Positions 33,541 through 45,829 of a stretch of DNA of 64,000 nucleotides are shown here, piece by piece. Made by a program: the position numbers and the translations under genes. Within the stretch, counting starts at the first letter, position 1; each line of letters starts with the position of its first letter. This stretch comes from Echinometra lucunter (taxonomy: Eukaryota > Echinodermata > Echinoidea > Camarodonta > Echinometridae), in contig CM057158.1 in NCBI GenBank assembly GCA_029962745.1, positions 13,873,276-13,937,275 on the forward strand. Direction: 5' to 3'. The notes beneath the pieces were generated by a model. That model worked only from the letters and a program-made list of their open reading frames with translations, did not search any database and was not told the origin of the DNA.

Positions 33541-36430
33541 GATTTTTTAAGGCGTCATGGATAGGCACGCCGGAAAGGTTCCAGTTTTTTTTCGGGGGGG
33601 GGGGGGGGGGGGGAGGGGTACCTCAAACGCTTACTACCCACTGCCCCCCCCCCCCAATGAATGAGTAGATACTCTCCTATTTCATACATATTTCTGGATA
33701 TTTCAAAAGTGTGAGTTTTAGGTGTTTTTTTTTTTTAATTTGTGTTTTTATTGGATAATCAAAAGAAATCACAATATTTACATGTACAAAAGACTTACAT
33801 AATTGGCAACAAAATCAATGAACGAAATATAACATAGATAATGAAATATAGTAACTGGTTTTTAAAAAACAGATAAAAAAAGACTAACAAACAATCATTT
33901 TAGAGAACGCGAATTGCAATGAGGGGGGGGGGGGGGTATTAATGGCGTATCCAAAGGCGTAGGGAAATTTACGCGAGGAGGCTGACGCCTCTTTCCCAAA
34001 TGTCAACTCTTCAGTTTAGATTTTTAAAACGTTTTGTTTTGTATTCAGGTACCTCGGTCCCCGAATTCTCACTCACTGCCCCAGGGGGAGGAGAAGCTGC
34101 CTCCCCTGGCCCCCTGCTTCCGGCGCTCTATGATCGTGGAAGAAGGGAGAGAAATGTGGGTATGGAAAAAATGATATAAGGGGTTCGAGAGCAGTAACAA
34201 AATTAATGTTTAATAGGGAAATATTACTGAACTTGAGACTGATATGACTGACGGAAGCATAATAATCAGATAGATAATGGAGGATGAAATTCATTAAAGA
34301 AGAAAAGGAACAGGATATAACAAAGGAATATTCACTTAAAACAAAGAAACAAATAGACCATCAAACAAAACACGAAATAAAAAAAAATTAAAAAAAAAAA
34401 GAAGTGACAAAAAAAGTAAGAACGGTAAATATGAGATGGCTTCAGACATTGATACACTAACGTAATAGCGAAGCAAATCACTGCAGTGATTTTATAAAAG
34501 ATCGAAGTGGGATCATGAATATTTGCGCTGCAAAATTGAGTACATCTGTAAAAAGATTATGTCTACAGTTATGCAAAACTTGGTTTTATCATTATTCCAA
34601 TCTATTCTATTCTACTGTTTTGATGTTAAACCTCTAAGTTATAGACAAAATAAATGTGATGCTTAACTTTAAGGAAAGTATGCATGTAAGCTATGTTTAC
34701 GCTGCCATTTTCGTAGGCTTATATTCTCATTCATAATTCAACTGCAATTTTAAGCATAATTTTAAAAGAGAACTACTGATTCTTAATTGCTGGACTGTGA
34801 TAATGTTCTTTTGTTTTCTTTCTTTTTTTCCCCACATGATTACCAACTTACTACAATCAAAATATTCAGGCCATCAAACTGCTTTTTTATTGCATGGAAG
34901 AAAATGAGAAAATAAGGGGTTTAATATGGATTATGAAATTTCCAATTCTCAAAAAAAAAAAAAAACCCTGATATCTCTTGTACAGAAAAAGTGCCACATA
35001 TGGAATTTATGGCAGGTGTATATAGGCAGTATTGCTCGGAAATACCAATGATATTATGTATGTAGAAATTATATTTCAGTCTGTATTTTTGTCAGCAACT
35101 GTAAGAAATCAGGCCTGTTTGTGTCCTTCTACAAAATTACTGAATACATGCAGGAAAGCATATGAATGCAGTTCACTTTCGCAATTCCTCCTGTCCTCTA
35201 CACAATCAAGTTTAAATGTCCGACATATAATTTCTGAAAAAGTGAAATTACGAATACCACCGAACAGAAATAGCAACTGACAAAAGAATGATGCTGGAAA
35301 TCAGGTCAACCAAATGGCCATTTTCCCAGAGATTCTAATATTGTGCACTCAAGTCGTCTACATGACTACACGTTTTTACGTTTACCGTAAAACCGGATAA
35401 TATAGGAACACAAATTTGAAAAGTGTTTTGGACATATGCGGCGTACTGCAAATCTGTTTTCTTTTATTCATCATGGATTAAAACTTGAATAAGTCCTTCG
35501 ACATTACTGAGGGAAAATGACATGAACCCTTCTCATATTATCATTCCTCTTTTTCTCCCTGTATTTCTGTTCTTTAATATTAACAAAGTCTGCTGAGAAG
35601 ATTATCTGAGTCTTCGGAGAAACATTTTATTTTTTGCGCATCAAACGCCATCGAATAATCCTCCTTTTTCCTTCATATTTTCATTTAACAATGGAATTAA
35701 ACAAAATTATGATCAAGATTATCAGTATTATCATGATAGACAGAATGACGTCATTGAACGATCGAGGCATTTCTCTGATGGTTATAGCATAGTTCCATTT
35801 GAACAAAGACGCACACAAATTGCAAAGTAGATTCGTTCTTATAATCTTATTTCTTTATGCAACTAATGACTCTCTCGCAAACAGCAGACGGTTCTTTTCG
35901 CTGGCTGAAAAATAGAAATCTAAGTATTCTAAACAAACCAACATAACTAAGACATTTTATAGTACAATGAAAACGAAACATGGATGATGTTGTGTCGATA
36001 TCTTTTCCATCCTTTTTCCTGTTTCGTTTTCTATTCATCGTTTGCATTAAAAATAAATCAGATTATCAATAAAGAAATAAAGCCTAACTTAAGATCTCAT
36101 TTGTGCACCCGTGTCTTACTTCATAAAAGAGACTTTAACTGAATAACAAATGACACTGAGTTGAGATTATTTGAGAGTAAAATAAACAACGACAAAAACA
36201 AAACAAAAACGAAAGCAGTAAATTGAAAAGAAAAAAAAGAAACCCAGGGCGCAACAAAATAGAAAAGTATAATAAAATTGAATATGGCAATCTCTCATTC
36301 CTACTGTACCTTAAGATTCTATGCCTGCTCATTTAGGAAAATGCCTGAGCAATATTTTTTTTTCTTTTGTGCAGTGCGACGTTCGAAAGATTCAAACCAC
36401 AACAAATAATTACAAAAAAAAAATAATAAT
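33541..36430. other. no gene seen; poly-G/C tract and possible retroposon tail
   Basis: G and C runs lie at 33594-33655. At 33725-33860 there is T-rich sequence that, read on the minus strand, resembles a LINE 3' end finishing in an A run. Another G run lies at 33924. The rest is AT-rich without a supported gene. Confidence 0.4.
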
Positions 36431-36550
36431 AATAATGTAGGCATGTTCCACCTTAGCAAAACCTGAACTTCCAAATTATATGAAAGACGCACCCACATTC
36501 GAACAATTTAAGGGCATCTTCAAAATCATATTCAAAAAAAAAATCATCAA
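36430..36550 (+). mobile_element. possible LINE ORF2 C-terminal remnant
   Basis: Translation gives LAKPELPNYMKDAPTFEQFK and then GIFKIIFKKK, the LP...APTxEQFKxxxK pattern found at the end of many non-LTR retrotransposon proteins. It is only ~35 codons long. Confidence 0.35.
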
Positions 36551-36906
36551 AGCGCGAAGAGACACAGTGATTTTAGAAATAAGCTATATAATATTTTTGA
36601 AAGCAAAAAGGTAAATGAATTTAACAAAAAAGAATGAATCTTTCTAGAGTTAAAGTTCTCATATATTATTCTGCAGGGCACGTCATAATAGAAGCTACGA
36701 GAGGTCGAATTCTCCAAAAGGACATTTACCTCAAATTCTGCAGAGGATGCAACCATGTTTATATCATTATCCATTTGCGAATTAATTAATTCTATTGCTA
36801 TATGGAAGGAAGCATTTATCAACGAAAGTATCGCAGAGTGTCTCCCTTTTGCCATTATTGGGTTAACAAATGGATACAAGTATCTCTGTCCATAAACTAC
36901 TTTCAT
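36547..36906 (-). CDS. unrecognised 119-codon open frame
   Basis: ATG to TGA without splice signals that I can tie to other exons. The product begins MKVVYGQRYLYPFVNPIMAK. It has no domain I recognise, and there is no neighbouring gene on this strand. It could be a lineage-specific exon, a decayed element or chance in AT-rich DNA. Confidence 0.15.
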   Translation of the reverse strand: MKVVYGQRYLYPFVNPIMAKGRHSAILSLINASFHIAIELINSQMDNDINMVASSAEFEVNVLLENSTSRSFYYDVPCRIIYENFNSRKIHSFLLNSFTFLLSKILYSLFLKSLCLFAL

Positions 36907-37090
36907 TTCAAGAAGAAGATACAGAGCTTATAAAAATCACAGTATTGTTGATTTAATTATGAAATCAGTGATTTAGCTTCATCAAATATTGTACTCCCAT
37001 CAAAGGCTATAGAAAAGAGAGTAGGCTTTTTTCCCTGCTACTTTGACATGTTAACTGGTACACTTCCTCACTGAATTCAAGGACTTGTAT

Positions 37091-37395
37091 AGCTATATAT
37101 GATTATTGTCGTTTAAAAGTTAAATTGAGAGAAATTCATGGAGCGAGGCCGCGAAGCGACGAGAGATGTAACGGAAAAGGGGAGGGAATTATCAGAGTGC
37201 GAGGGGGGGGGGGGGGGGGAGGGAGAGAAATAAAGGGAGATATGATGTAGCTAAATATGATTATTGTCGCGTAAAAGTTAAATTGAAGGAAATTCATGGA
37301 GCGAACCCGAAGTGAGAGATGAAACGGAAAAGGGGGAGTGAATTACTATAATTTAGGAGAGGAAAGGAGAGAAATAAAGGGAGATATGATGTGAA
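37091..37395. repeat. ~155-bp tandem duplication
   Basis: Two adjacent units share TATGATTATTGTCG, TAAAAGTTAAATTGA, AAATTCATGGAGCGA, ACGGAAAAGGG and AGAAATAAAGGGAGATATGA. The first holds a G run and a CGAGGCCGCGAAGCGACGAG motif that is reduced in the second. G runs recur at 37445 and 37745. Confidence 0.8.
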
Positions 37396-39127
37396 ATGAA
37401 AAAAGAGCGAAAGAAAAAGAGAGAGAGAAAGAGAGAGACGGGCGGGGGGGGGGGGTAATCCCGACTCATTAACAGAAATTCTAAAGTTAACACTTTGAAC
37501 ATGACATTGATTTTGAATGATGAAATAATGACTGCGTTGAGTTTAGCAAATAATCGACCTTGAGAGAAGTTATTGTGGTTTCGCCTCCTCGATCACTGCA
37601 AAGCGTGATCACCGTGACGCTATGTACAGAGGGTTTTGCTCAAGCTGATCATAATTAGCATGATTACTGAGGAGATGACAATGATGTTGGATGCCTGGAG
37701 ACTGTAAACAAAGTGCCGTGCAGCATTTTATTGAATAAATGATCGGGGGGGGGGGGGTTTCTCGCGAAGAGAGAACCTATTACATGGCGTGATCATCCGC
37801 AGAGAACCTCACATCATCTCTTAATTCGAAATAAATTGAGTTATCATCACCCGAGGGGGAAAGAAGATGAGGGCTCAGGTACTGTTTTCGGATGAAAAGG
37901 GTGTTGGCGGGAATCACTCTCTCGATTTTTGTCAACAAATCAACCGAGATGTAATAATGCAACCTTTGTTGATAATCCCACATATTTCTGACGTTCCAGA
38001 GGCTGTCATAACCCCTAGCTATTTATAACCTGATCGCCTCCTCTATTTCTTGGTCCCTTCATTTTTCCGTTTATTTGAATGGATTATTATTTACTGTTGA
38101 GATGATTTTAATCACCTAGGACAAATCCATAAAAAGGTTAACAGAACTGACCAACATACATGATATCGAGTTTAGAGTCGTTAGAGCACAGGGCTATTTC
38201 AAAAGGTCGCAGTAGTGACACGAAAAGCTTCTATCCTCCGTGCGCTCAACATCGTTATAGGAAAAACGTGTAAAGGTTCTGCACAGTTAGGAAAACCTTT
38301 TTACCTATAGTTGCATTAACAAAATGAATAGAGATGTTTAGAGTACCATACCTCTCCTGTTTTAGTGGATATACTCGTGAATTCAAAGCAAATTGTCAAA
38401 CAGCGATGATTTCAGTTCAATCGCAAATATTTAGTGAACCACAAATGTCACTGATCATATTACAGAATAATCTTTTAATGAAGCAACCAAATGCCTTCAT
38501 TTTTACTCGTACTTTGATTATCGTTGTCTGTTGAGAAAGAAAACATTATTCTTCATATAAGTCCATGTTTAATTTCCAAGAGGAATAAGGGATCAAACCT
38601 CATTCTGGATGCAGTACAAATATTATAAAGTTGAACGAATAGATCCAATAATACTGAATTGTGTTAGTATCTGTCACTTTGAGCATACGGAGACTAAAAT
38701 TAATGTCAGTTGACAAACAACTATGCTACTGATTTCATCAAAGAGAATAATAAATACTAGCACTGCCAAATACAACATATCAATTAAGGCTTATTGTAAC
38801 TGTCATTATTTGCAACTACTGTGTTTTTACATGTTACACATGCCTGTCCTTTTATATCTACATGGATTTCAAATTTTGTTTGCTATTATCTTGTCATTAA
38901 ATGTTTACACTGAGGAAGAACCGAGGCGGGTCGAAAATTCTGAAGAATAAAAACTGATGTCGGATTCATATACATGGCGTATCCTCTCTTCTTGAAGTTG
39001 TTACTGTTTACGTGGATTTCGTTATGGAAGAACATGACTGAATACCACAAAATTCTTAGCATAATAATGAATGGAATACGATTGAATTTAACACTTTTAT
39101 ATCTGAATTTCACTTTTTCTGTTTCAG
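37396..39127. other. upstream region of the PRRT-like gene; no separate gene seen
   Basis: AT-rich DNA ending in the pyrimidine-rich acceptor TTTTTCTGTTTCAG at 39127. The acceptor implies at least one non-coding exon and the promoter further upstream, neither of which I can place. Confidence 0.45.
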
Positions 39128-39266
39128 GTCCTGGAATGGACCGGAGAACGATAAGGTGTGTCTCTTTTGCAACGTACTCCATCACAAGTTATCTTGAAGT
39201 ATACAAAATGGAGAAGGATATGGACTGATCCTGCCGTCAACCAAGGAGAATTCATTGTTGCTAGAA

Positions 39267-41811
39267 ATGAATCAAAGAAAAATGAATGCCTATCAAGGAA
39301 AAACGTTTGCCCTGGTTCTCATCATCATCATTTCATTTCAAACTCATTCAGGGGAGTCTAAAGAAAGGCTAAGCAAAGATAAAGAAGAAACAAAAGAAAC
39401 CAAAGAGGAAGGCACTGGAGCGTATTTTAACATTAGTTCATATATTTCAAGAAAGTACAGAGAATGGACAAATAATAACTGGAATGGTGGGACACGTGTA
39501 ATGGGAAATGCGTATGTGATTCGCAGGAAGAGATCAGAAGGGACGCCAGAACCAACAGCAGAAGGAGGAAGTGAACCTGAACCAACAGCAGAAGGAGAAA
39601 GTGAACCAGAACCAACAGCAGAAAGAGAAAGTGAACCTGATCCAACAGCAGAAGGAGAAAGTGAACCTGAACCAACAGCAGAAGGAGAAAGTGAACCTGA
39701 ACCAACAGCAGAAGGAGAAAGTGAACCTGAACCAAAGGCAGAGGGAGAAAGTGAACCTGAACCAACAGCAGAAGGAGAAAGTGAACCTGAACCAACAGCA
39801 GAAGGAGAAAGTGAACCTGAACCAACAGCAGAAGGAGAAAGTGAACCTGAGCCAACAGCAGAAGGAGAAAGTGAACCTGAACCAACAGCAGAGGGAGAAA
39901 GTGAACCTGAACCAACGGCAGAAGGAGAAAGTGAACCCGAACCAACAGCAGAAGGAGAAAGTGAACCTGAGCCAACAGCAGAAGGAGAAAGTGAACCTGA
40001 ACCAACAGCAGAAGGAGAAAGTGAACCTGAACCAACAGCAGAGGGAGAAAGTGAACCTGAACCAACGGCAGAAGGAGAAAGTGAACCTGAACCAACAGCA
40101 GAAGGAGAAAGTGAACCTGAACCAACAGCAGAAGGAGAAAGTGAACCTGAACCAACAGCAGAGGGAGAAAGTGAACCTGAACCAACGGCAGAAGGAGAAA
40201 GTGAACCAGAGCCAACAGCAGAAGGAGAAAGTGAACCTGAACCAACAGCAGAAGGAGAAAGTGAACCTGAACCAACAGCAGAAGGAGAAAGTGAACCTGA
40301 ACCAACAGCAGAAGGAGAAAGTGAACCTGAACCAACAGCAGAAGGAGAAAGTGAACCAGAACCAACAGCAGAGGGAGAAAGTGAACCTGAACCAACTGCA
40401 GAAGGAGAAAGTGAACCTGAACCAACGGCAGAGGGAGAAAGTGAACCTGAACCAACAGCAGAAGGAGAAAGTGAACCTGAACCAACGGCAGAAGGAGAAA
40501 GTGAAACTGAGCCAACAGCAGAAGGAGAAAGTGAACCTGAACCAACAGCAGAGGGAGAAAGTGAACCTGAACCAACGGCAGAAGGAGCAAGTGAACCTGA
40601 GCCAACAGCAGAAGGAGAAAGTGAACCTGAACCAACAGCAGAGGGAGAAAGTGAACCTGAACCAACGGCAGAAGGAGAAAGTGAACCTGAACCAACAGCA
40701 GAAGGAGAAAGTGAACCTGAACCAACGGCAGAAGGAGAAAGTGAACCTGAGCCAACAGCAGAAGGAGAAAGTGAACCTGAACCAACAGCAGAGGGAGAAA
40801 GTGAACCTGAACCAACGGCAGAAGGAGCAAGTGAACCTGAGCCAACAGCAGAAGGAGAAAGTGAACCTGAACCAACAGCAGAGGGAGAAAGTGAACCTGA
40901 ACCAACGGCAGAGGGAGAAAGTGAACCTGAACCAACAGCAGAAGGAGAGAGTGAACCAGAACCATTTGCAGAAGGAGAAAGTGAACCTGAACCAATAGCA
41001 GAAGGAGAAAGTGAACCTGAACCAACAGCAGAAGGAGAAAGTGAACCTGAACCAACAGCAGAAGGAGAGAGTGAACCAGAACCATTTGCAGAAGGAGGAA
41101 TTGAACCAGAATCATATGCCGAAGGTCAAAATGAACCGGAACCCGAACAAGAGAGTGAACCAGAGCCGTTTTCGAATTCCACCGCTGAACCAGAACCTGA
41201 AGGCGAGCCTTGGCCTGAACCTGGACCTGATTGGGACAATGCTTTCATCTTCCTTGGTCCGGCATGGGGAATACACATATACGGTTTTGCAGTTGGGTTT
41301 ATATTACTTGCAACCTATGCCAGTCATATTGTAATTACAGTGTTTGGAGACAGACACCGTACGGGCTCAAAATCACTAACGGTAACATTAAATGCACTGT
41401 TATTGATTTTTGGCGTATCTCGGTCCATCTCACTTTTTGTTAATCCATATGGATCGCGAGAAAACACCCCACTTCTCGTGTCTCGTATGATGTGGTCCAT
41501 CGGTTTCCCCTGTCTCACTGCTGTTCTGTCAACTCTCCTTCTCGTTCTGATGGATACAACAAAAGTCTCTTTGGCGCCTCCTCGCTTTCAAAAATTCTCT
41601 GCTGTTGCCCGAGTTTGTGGGGTTCACTTCTTGGTAGTTTTAGGAACAGACGTTATTGTTTCATTCTTCATTGACTTGAAGGGACTGCTTCTGATGTGTC
41701 AGATTATCTACATAACTTGGAGTGCACTGCTAGCCATTGGGTATTTTAGGGTCAGCCAGCTCATCAAAGCGAATTTCAAGTCTAGTCTAAGCCAGAAGAA
41801 AAACATGCAGG
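39267..41811 (+). CDS. PRRT3/4-like seven-helix membrane protein, coding exon 1
   Basis: The exon begins at acceptor 39127/39128. ATG 39267 is the first in frame after a stop at 39195. Residues 1-30 form a signal peptide (core [11 protein letters not shown]). A basic RRKR|S site at residues 86-89 fits furin cleavage. About 52 copies of [10 protein letters not shown] fill residues ~92-615, and acidic Pro-rich sequence follows. Then come five hydrophobic helices at about 664-692, 702-722, 741-762, 780-803 and 808-828. The exon ends CAG-G|GTAAGT (phase 1) and continues at 45830. The complete protein is 1008 residues. A long Pro-rich ectodomain followed by seven helices with HIYG and WPWW motifs is the layout of vertebrate PRRT3/PRRT4, whose function is not well known. 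Assignment is from remembered family features. Confidence 0.8.
39542..41112 (+). repeat. 30-bp coding minisatellite (~52 units of [10 protein letters not shown])
   Basis: The 30-base unit GAACCTGAACCAACAGCAGA plus AGGAGAAAGT is kept in frame. Most changes between units are synonymous (ACA/ACG, GAA/GAG, CCT/CCA), and a few alter residues (PKAEG, ETEPTA, GAS, PFAEG). The third-position variants recur in blocks, showing that multi-unit blocks were copied. Because the unit has no stops in several frames, long open frames also appear in a second plus frame and on the minus strand. These are shadows. Confidence 0.95.
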
Positions 41812-42044
41812 GTAAGTAAATCACTGCAGGAACCTATTTGCATTAACTGTATTTTAGAGGAGGTGGTGGGTGTTACAAGCATATGGGTGTGGATGAATGT
41901 GGGAATATACCGTGTACATGTAGAAGTGCAGTGTCGTGCGCGCACACACAATCCTTTTAGTCATGAGTACGTACAGTCAAAACTGCTTTAGCGATCACCT
42001 GTATAGATTTTCCCATTGAAACGTGTATTAAAGGAACCTGTTCA
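41812..42044 (+). other. start of the PRRT-like intron
   Basis: The donor GTAAGT at 41812 opens a ~4-kb intron that runs to 45829 and holds the hAT-like element, a foldback MITE, a SINE and a second MITE. Confidence 0.7.
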
Positions 42045-43421
42045 CAGAGGCGTCGATCCTGGGGGGGGGGGGGGGGGGGGGGGGCAAGGATACCATTTTG
42101 CTCCCCCAATCATTTCAGAACCAAAGAAAAAAGAAAAGAAAAAGGACAAAGAAAGAGAAAAGAAAGGAAAAAGAAAGAAGGAAGTGAAATGAAAGCGGAA
42201 AACAAGGAAAAAGAAAGAAAATGGGACACTTGGAGGCGGACGCTCGCATTTAAGTATCTTAACCAATGCCAATGATAATTACTATTCTTATGAAAAAAAT
42301 CGGTTTGCATCTTGTGTTTCTATCTAATGTTATACTATTCTTCTACTCATAGGAAGTAGATATCACAGAAATCGAGCAGCCAGTTGACCTAAAATAGATA
42401 CACTTTCAGGAGATAACGGCCTGGATAAAAAAAAAAAAAAAACATATTTTTCATTTGCTCGCTCGCCTCTCGCTGATAAAAGCTAGATACAAGATGATTT
42501 CGGGCAGCAAGTAGCTTATTATAGCAGCGAGATTCCAAAATAGCATTTTGGGCAACGAGGTGGTTGACAAATTTTTTTGGACCAATTCATATAATTTTGC
42601 CGGGATCAGCCGTTTACTTTGCTGTGGCAGTAACAGAATGGATTCAGACTGCAAGCGAGGTAGCTAAAACAGTGTCATATTCGGTACATAGGTGATCGGA
42701 TGTATTATTTCGATATCATACAGGCATGACAGGTTTATAATGTATTCTGATGATGATGATAATATTCCGTTCTTGTATAGCACATATCATATTATTATCA
42801 CATTGCTTTAGATTATGATGACGAAATAACACTATGATATGGAAAAGGGTATATTTTTCATCGCTCGCTGCGCTCGCTCGTTTGATATTCATGGTTTTGA
42901 AAGGCAAACGAATTCGGTAAGTGAGATGAGACCGAATAGATAATGTAGATGTTTCTTGGGCTAATTTGTAATTTGCCGAAGAGGTCACTACTTCTACCAT
43001 CAAAAATAGTGTATGTTTCCTCGCTCGCTTCGCTCGCTCGTAATATTAAAACAGAGTGGTTTGGGGGCAACAACAATGGACCAGCGATGTGACAAAATAG
43101 AGTTCATATATGGCAGCGAGGTAACCACACAGGTATCATATATGCCTGTAGTGTATTTGATAACTAAAGACTTCTCTCATAACAAGAAATTCGTTTGTTC
43201 TTTTTTTGCGAGCGAGCGAAGCGAGCGAGCAAAATTGAAAAGAAGCAGGATGGTTCACAATCTAGCAAGATGCGTAATTTCCCCAAATTGAAAATGCTTC
43301 ATGTTGATATAGGCCTATGTTATATATATATATGTATATATGTATATCAGTAGCCGTGGGTTCATCTCCGCTTGGTCGTCTTGCCCCCCCTCCCCATCCG
43401 AAAAATGGATCGACGCCTCTG
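42045..43421. mobile_element. 1377-bp hAT-like element in the PRRT-like intron
   Basis: It begins CAGAGGCGTCGATCC and ends GGATCGACGCCTCTG, a 15-bp inverted repeat, and is flanked by an exact 8-bp duplication CCTGTTCA (42037-42044 and 43422-43429). It has a ~24-base G run beside the left end and a C run beside the right. The interior consists of ~155-bp units with TCGCTCGCTGCGCTCGCTCG and its reverse complement. No transposase. The second contig (from 50883) begins inside this element. Confidence 0.85.
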
Positions 43422-43486
43422 CCTGTTCATAAAGACCACCTGCTCATAAAGACCGTGTCTCTTGTCTCTTTTGGGTGGTCTTGATA

Positions 43487-43754
43487 TATACTCTAATTTC
43501 TGCGGAACGGTGAAATTTGACTCAGAATGGCGTCCGCTGGGAGTCAACTCTATGCCGAGTTAAAGCGACTCAGATTCCGAATCGATTTGACTCGGAATGG
43601 TATGGCGTCAACTGGGAATCGACTAAATTCGATTCAAAGTAACTTCATTCCGAGTCAAATTGATTCGGAATCTGGTCACTTTTTCTCGGTATAGAGTTGG
43701 CTCCCAGCTGACGCCATTCCGAGTCGAATTTGCCTCCGCAGAAATTAGAGTGTA
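43487..43754. mobile_element. foldback MITE, (T)ACTCTAATTTC ends
   Basis: The arms CTCTAATTTCTGCGGA and TCCGCAGAAATTAGAG are inverted repeats. They continue as GACTCAGAATGGCGTC and GACGCCATTCCGAGTC, and the interior repeats GATTCCGAATCGATTTGACT-like palindromes. Closely related to the element at 24057-24302. Confidence 0.85.
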
Positions 43755-44771
43755 CCGGTTTCATGTACCACTGTATAAAATTATACATATAGCATGATGT
43801 ATCGCTACCATGACGATTAATTACCATGTCCTGGAAATGTCCTGCGAACATCAACACATCAATTACTGACTGCACGCGTGACTAACAAAAGATATTCAGG
43901 ATGGACTATACATCTCGCAGTCCAGCTTGATACGACAACGAGGCGACTTCATTCAATGAATGAATGTTGCTAGGTTGCAATTATTGGTAGACATTCGAAT
44001 ATGTAATTGGTAAACTGTAACCTGTATTTCATCGTGATAGAAATGATATCACCCCCACGAATGACCTAATTCAAAGGGCTTTGTTTAAATAATTATTTCA
44101 ACAAGACTGATGCTACTTAACGATCAGGACTCCCAACTAAGGAGTGCTGCAATATACAGGTAATTGTCCGCATGATTACACGTCATTATAACAGAGCAAG
44201 TGATACGCGATTCCATTCAACAAGCTCACTAGTTGAAAATGAAAACTGACTTCACCTACTGGTATATGATCAGTATACCCTAGCATCTAATTCTAACACG
44301 ATATAGGTGAGTGCGGTGTGAGTGTGAGCGCGTATTGGAATGTGTTAGTGGGTGCGTAAGTGGGTGTATGTGTCCTTAAAAAAAAAAAAATCTTTTGCAC
44401 ATTAATGGTTGATTGATTTAGTGACTGATTTCATTTTCCGAGTATAAAAACATACAAAAATTACAAGCACGATAACATAAATGAAATATTTTGTAAACGG
44501 GATATTAGGCTCCTTTATTTTGGGAATTGCTTGGATATTGATATTAATATCGATATTAGATTTATTGATTTCTATATCAGCATTGTAAAGCATCCATACC
44601 CATTAATTGCCTCAATGTGATGTTTTACATTCGATTCATTTCATTTGATACATTTCTTTTTCTGAGGATGTTTTTGTCAACTATTTCGTGTTAAAAGAAT
44701 GAATAAATTGCATAAATATCTGAATCCCCGTTACAGATTAACCCTTTCAGATTATTTGGACAAATTGTTAT
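43755..44771. other. intron of the PRRT-like gene; no feature beyond GT-rich sequence
   Basis: AT-rich intronic sequence with a GTGTGAGTGTGAGCG-type GT-rich patch at 44305-44375. Confidence 0.5.
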
Positions 44772-45089
44772 GTAGTAGAGGTGTTGGTATCCAGTGGCTA
44801 AGTCTCTGCACATTGAACCGCAAGGTACGGGGTTCGAATCCCTGCAGCACTAATGACCTTTGGCAAGACATTAATCTGTATTTGCCACACTCGACCTAAG
44901 TGTAGGAAGTGGGTAGCTGGTAGGATTTATTCCTTGAATGCATTGAGCACTATACTGTAGCCGTGCTAAAGCCAGGGTAATTATGTTTGCAGAGCCCTCT
45001 TGGAGAGCAGTACTGAAGAGGCAACCCTGGGTAAACAAAACATATCATTATCATTATTATTATTATTATCATTACTACTACTACTATAC
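44772..45089 (+). mobile_element. tRNA-derived SINE, near full length
   Basis: It has an A-box-like TGGCTAAGTCTC near 44795 and a perfect B box GGTTCGAATCC at 44831-44841. The body follows with GGCAAGACATTAATCTG, CTCGACCTAAGTGTAGGAAG, GGGTAGCTGGTAGGA and GCCGTGCTAAAGCCAGGGTA, ending in an (ATT)n/(ACT)n tail. The tail is directly followed by the MITE at 45090. Confidence 0.85.
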
Positions 45090-45344
45090 TACACTCTTAA
45101 AAATTCCGAGTCAGACTTGACCCGGAACAGAGTCCGCTCGTGCCGCATTCCGGGTCATTTGTTTGACCTGGAAACGTTCCAGGTCAAACAAATGACCCGG
45201 AATAAAGTAGAAATGACCCGGAATAAGGTCAAATGTGACCCAGAAATAAGTCTTCATGATCCTATTCCGGGTCATTTTTTGACCCGAAACGGCCCCAACG
45301 GACTCTTTTCCGGGTCAATCTGACCCGGGATTTTTAAGAGTGTA
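45090..45344. mobile_element. foldback MITE, TACACTCTTAAAAAT ends
   Basis: Left TACACTCTTAAAAATTCC and right GATTTTTAAGAGTGTA are inverted, with long arms built of GACCCGGAA/TTCCGGGTC palindromes (for example AATGACCCGGAATAA). The terminal TACACTCT matches the MITEs at 24057 and 43487. Confidence 0.85.
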
Positions 45345-45829
45345 TAATGGGTAAAATGCAACTTTATGTATTAAAAAAGGGGGAATGTCAGGGAAGCCAT
45401 GATCAACAAGGCAAGCACCTAGCTCAAAGAATTCAAGAAATTGAGCTTTAAGATGTTCACGTTTTATCGCACCTAGTTGAAATAATAAAGGCAAAATTCT
45501 CTTCAAAATACTGCATAATTTTATATAATTCATTCTTGTTACCAGGAATACAGGGCCCATAATTGAGATTGATTTAAGGTGATGGGCACAAGAACTGTTA
45601 GGCCTAATTGGTGTTTGCTCAGAACAAACAGTAAATTTGATTTAGTCCTCGGACTAATAAAGGAGAGTGATTCACCCTTATTCAGAATCGTGAAGGAAGC
45701 TTTCCCTTACAAGCTATATCTATTCTCGACGGATTCAATGAGTTTCCCCGAAAATGCATAGAGTTCTTTAAAAGTTCTTTAAAAATGATATTTCCCAGTA
45801 TATATGATCCTTATCGTTTTCCGTTACAG

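Noticed and set aside
39433..41115. 560-codon Leu/Val/His-rich open frame on the minus strand and a 475-codon Gln/Lys/Asn-rich frame on the plus strand
   Set aside because: Both lie wholly within the 30-bp repeat of the PRRT-like gene. The unit contains no stop in these frames, so they stay open by arithmetic. The [10 protein letters not shown] frame alone has the signal peptide, membrane part and splice site.
44772..44850. True tRNA gene at the SINE head
   Set aside because: B box is perfect, but the cloverleaf is incomplete and the sequence continues into a SINE body and ATT tail.
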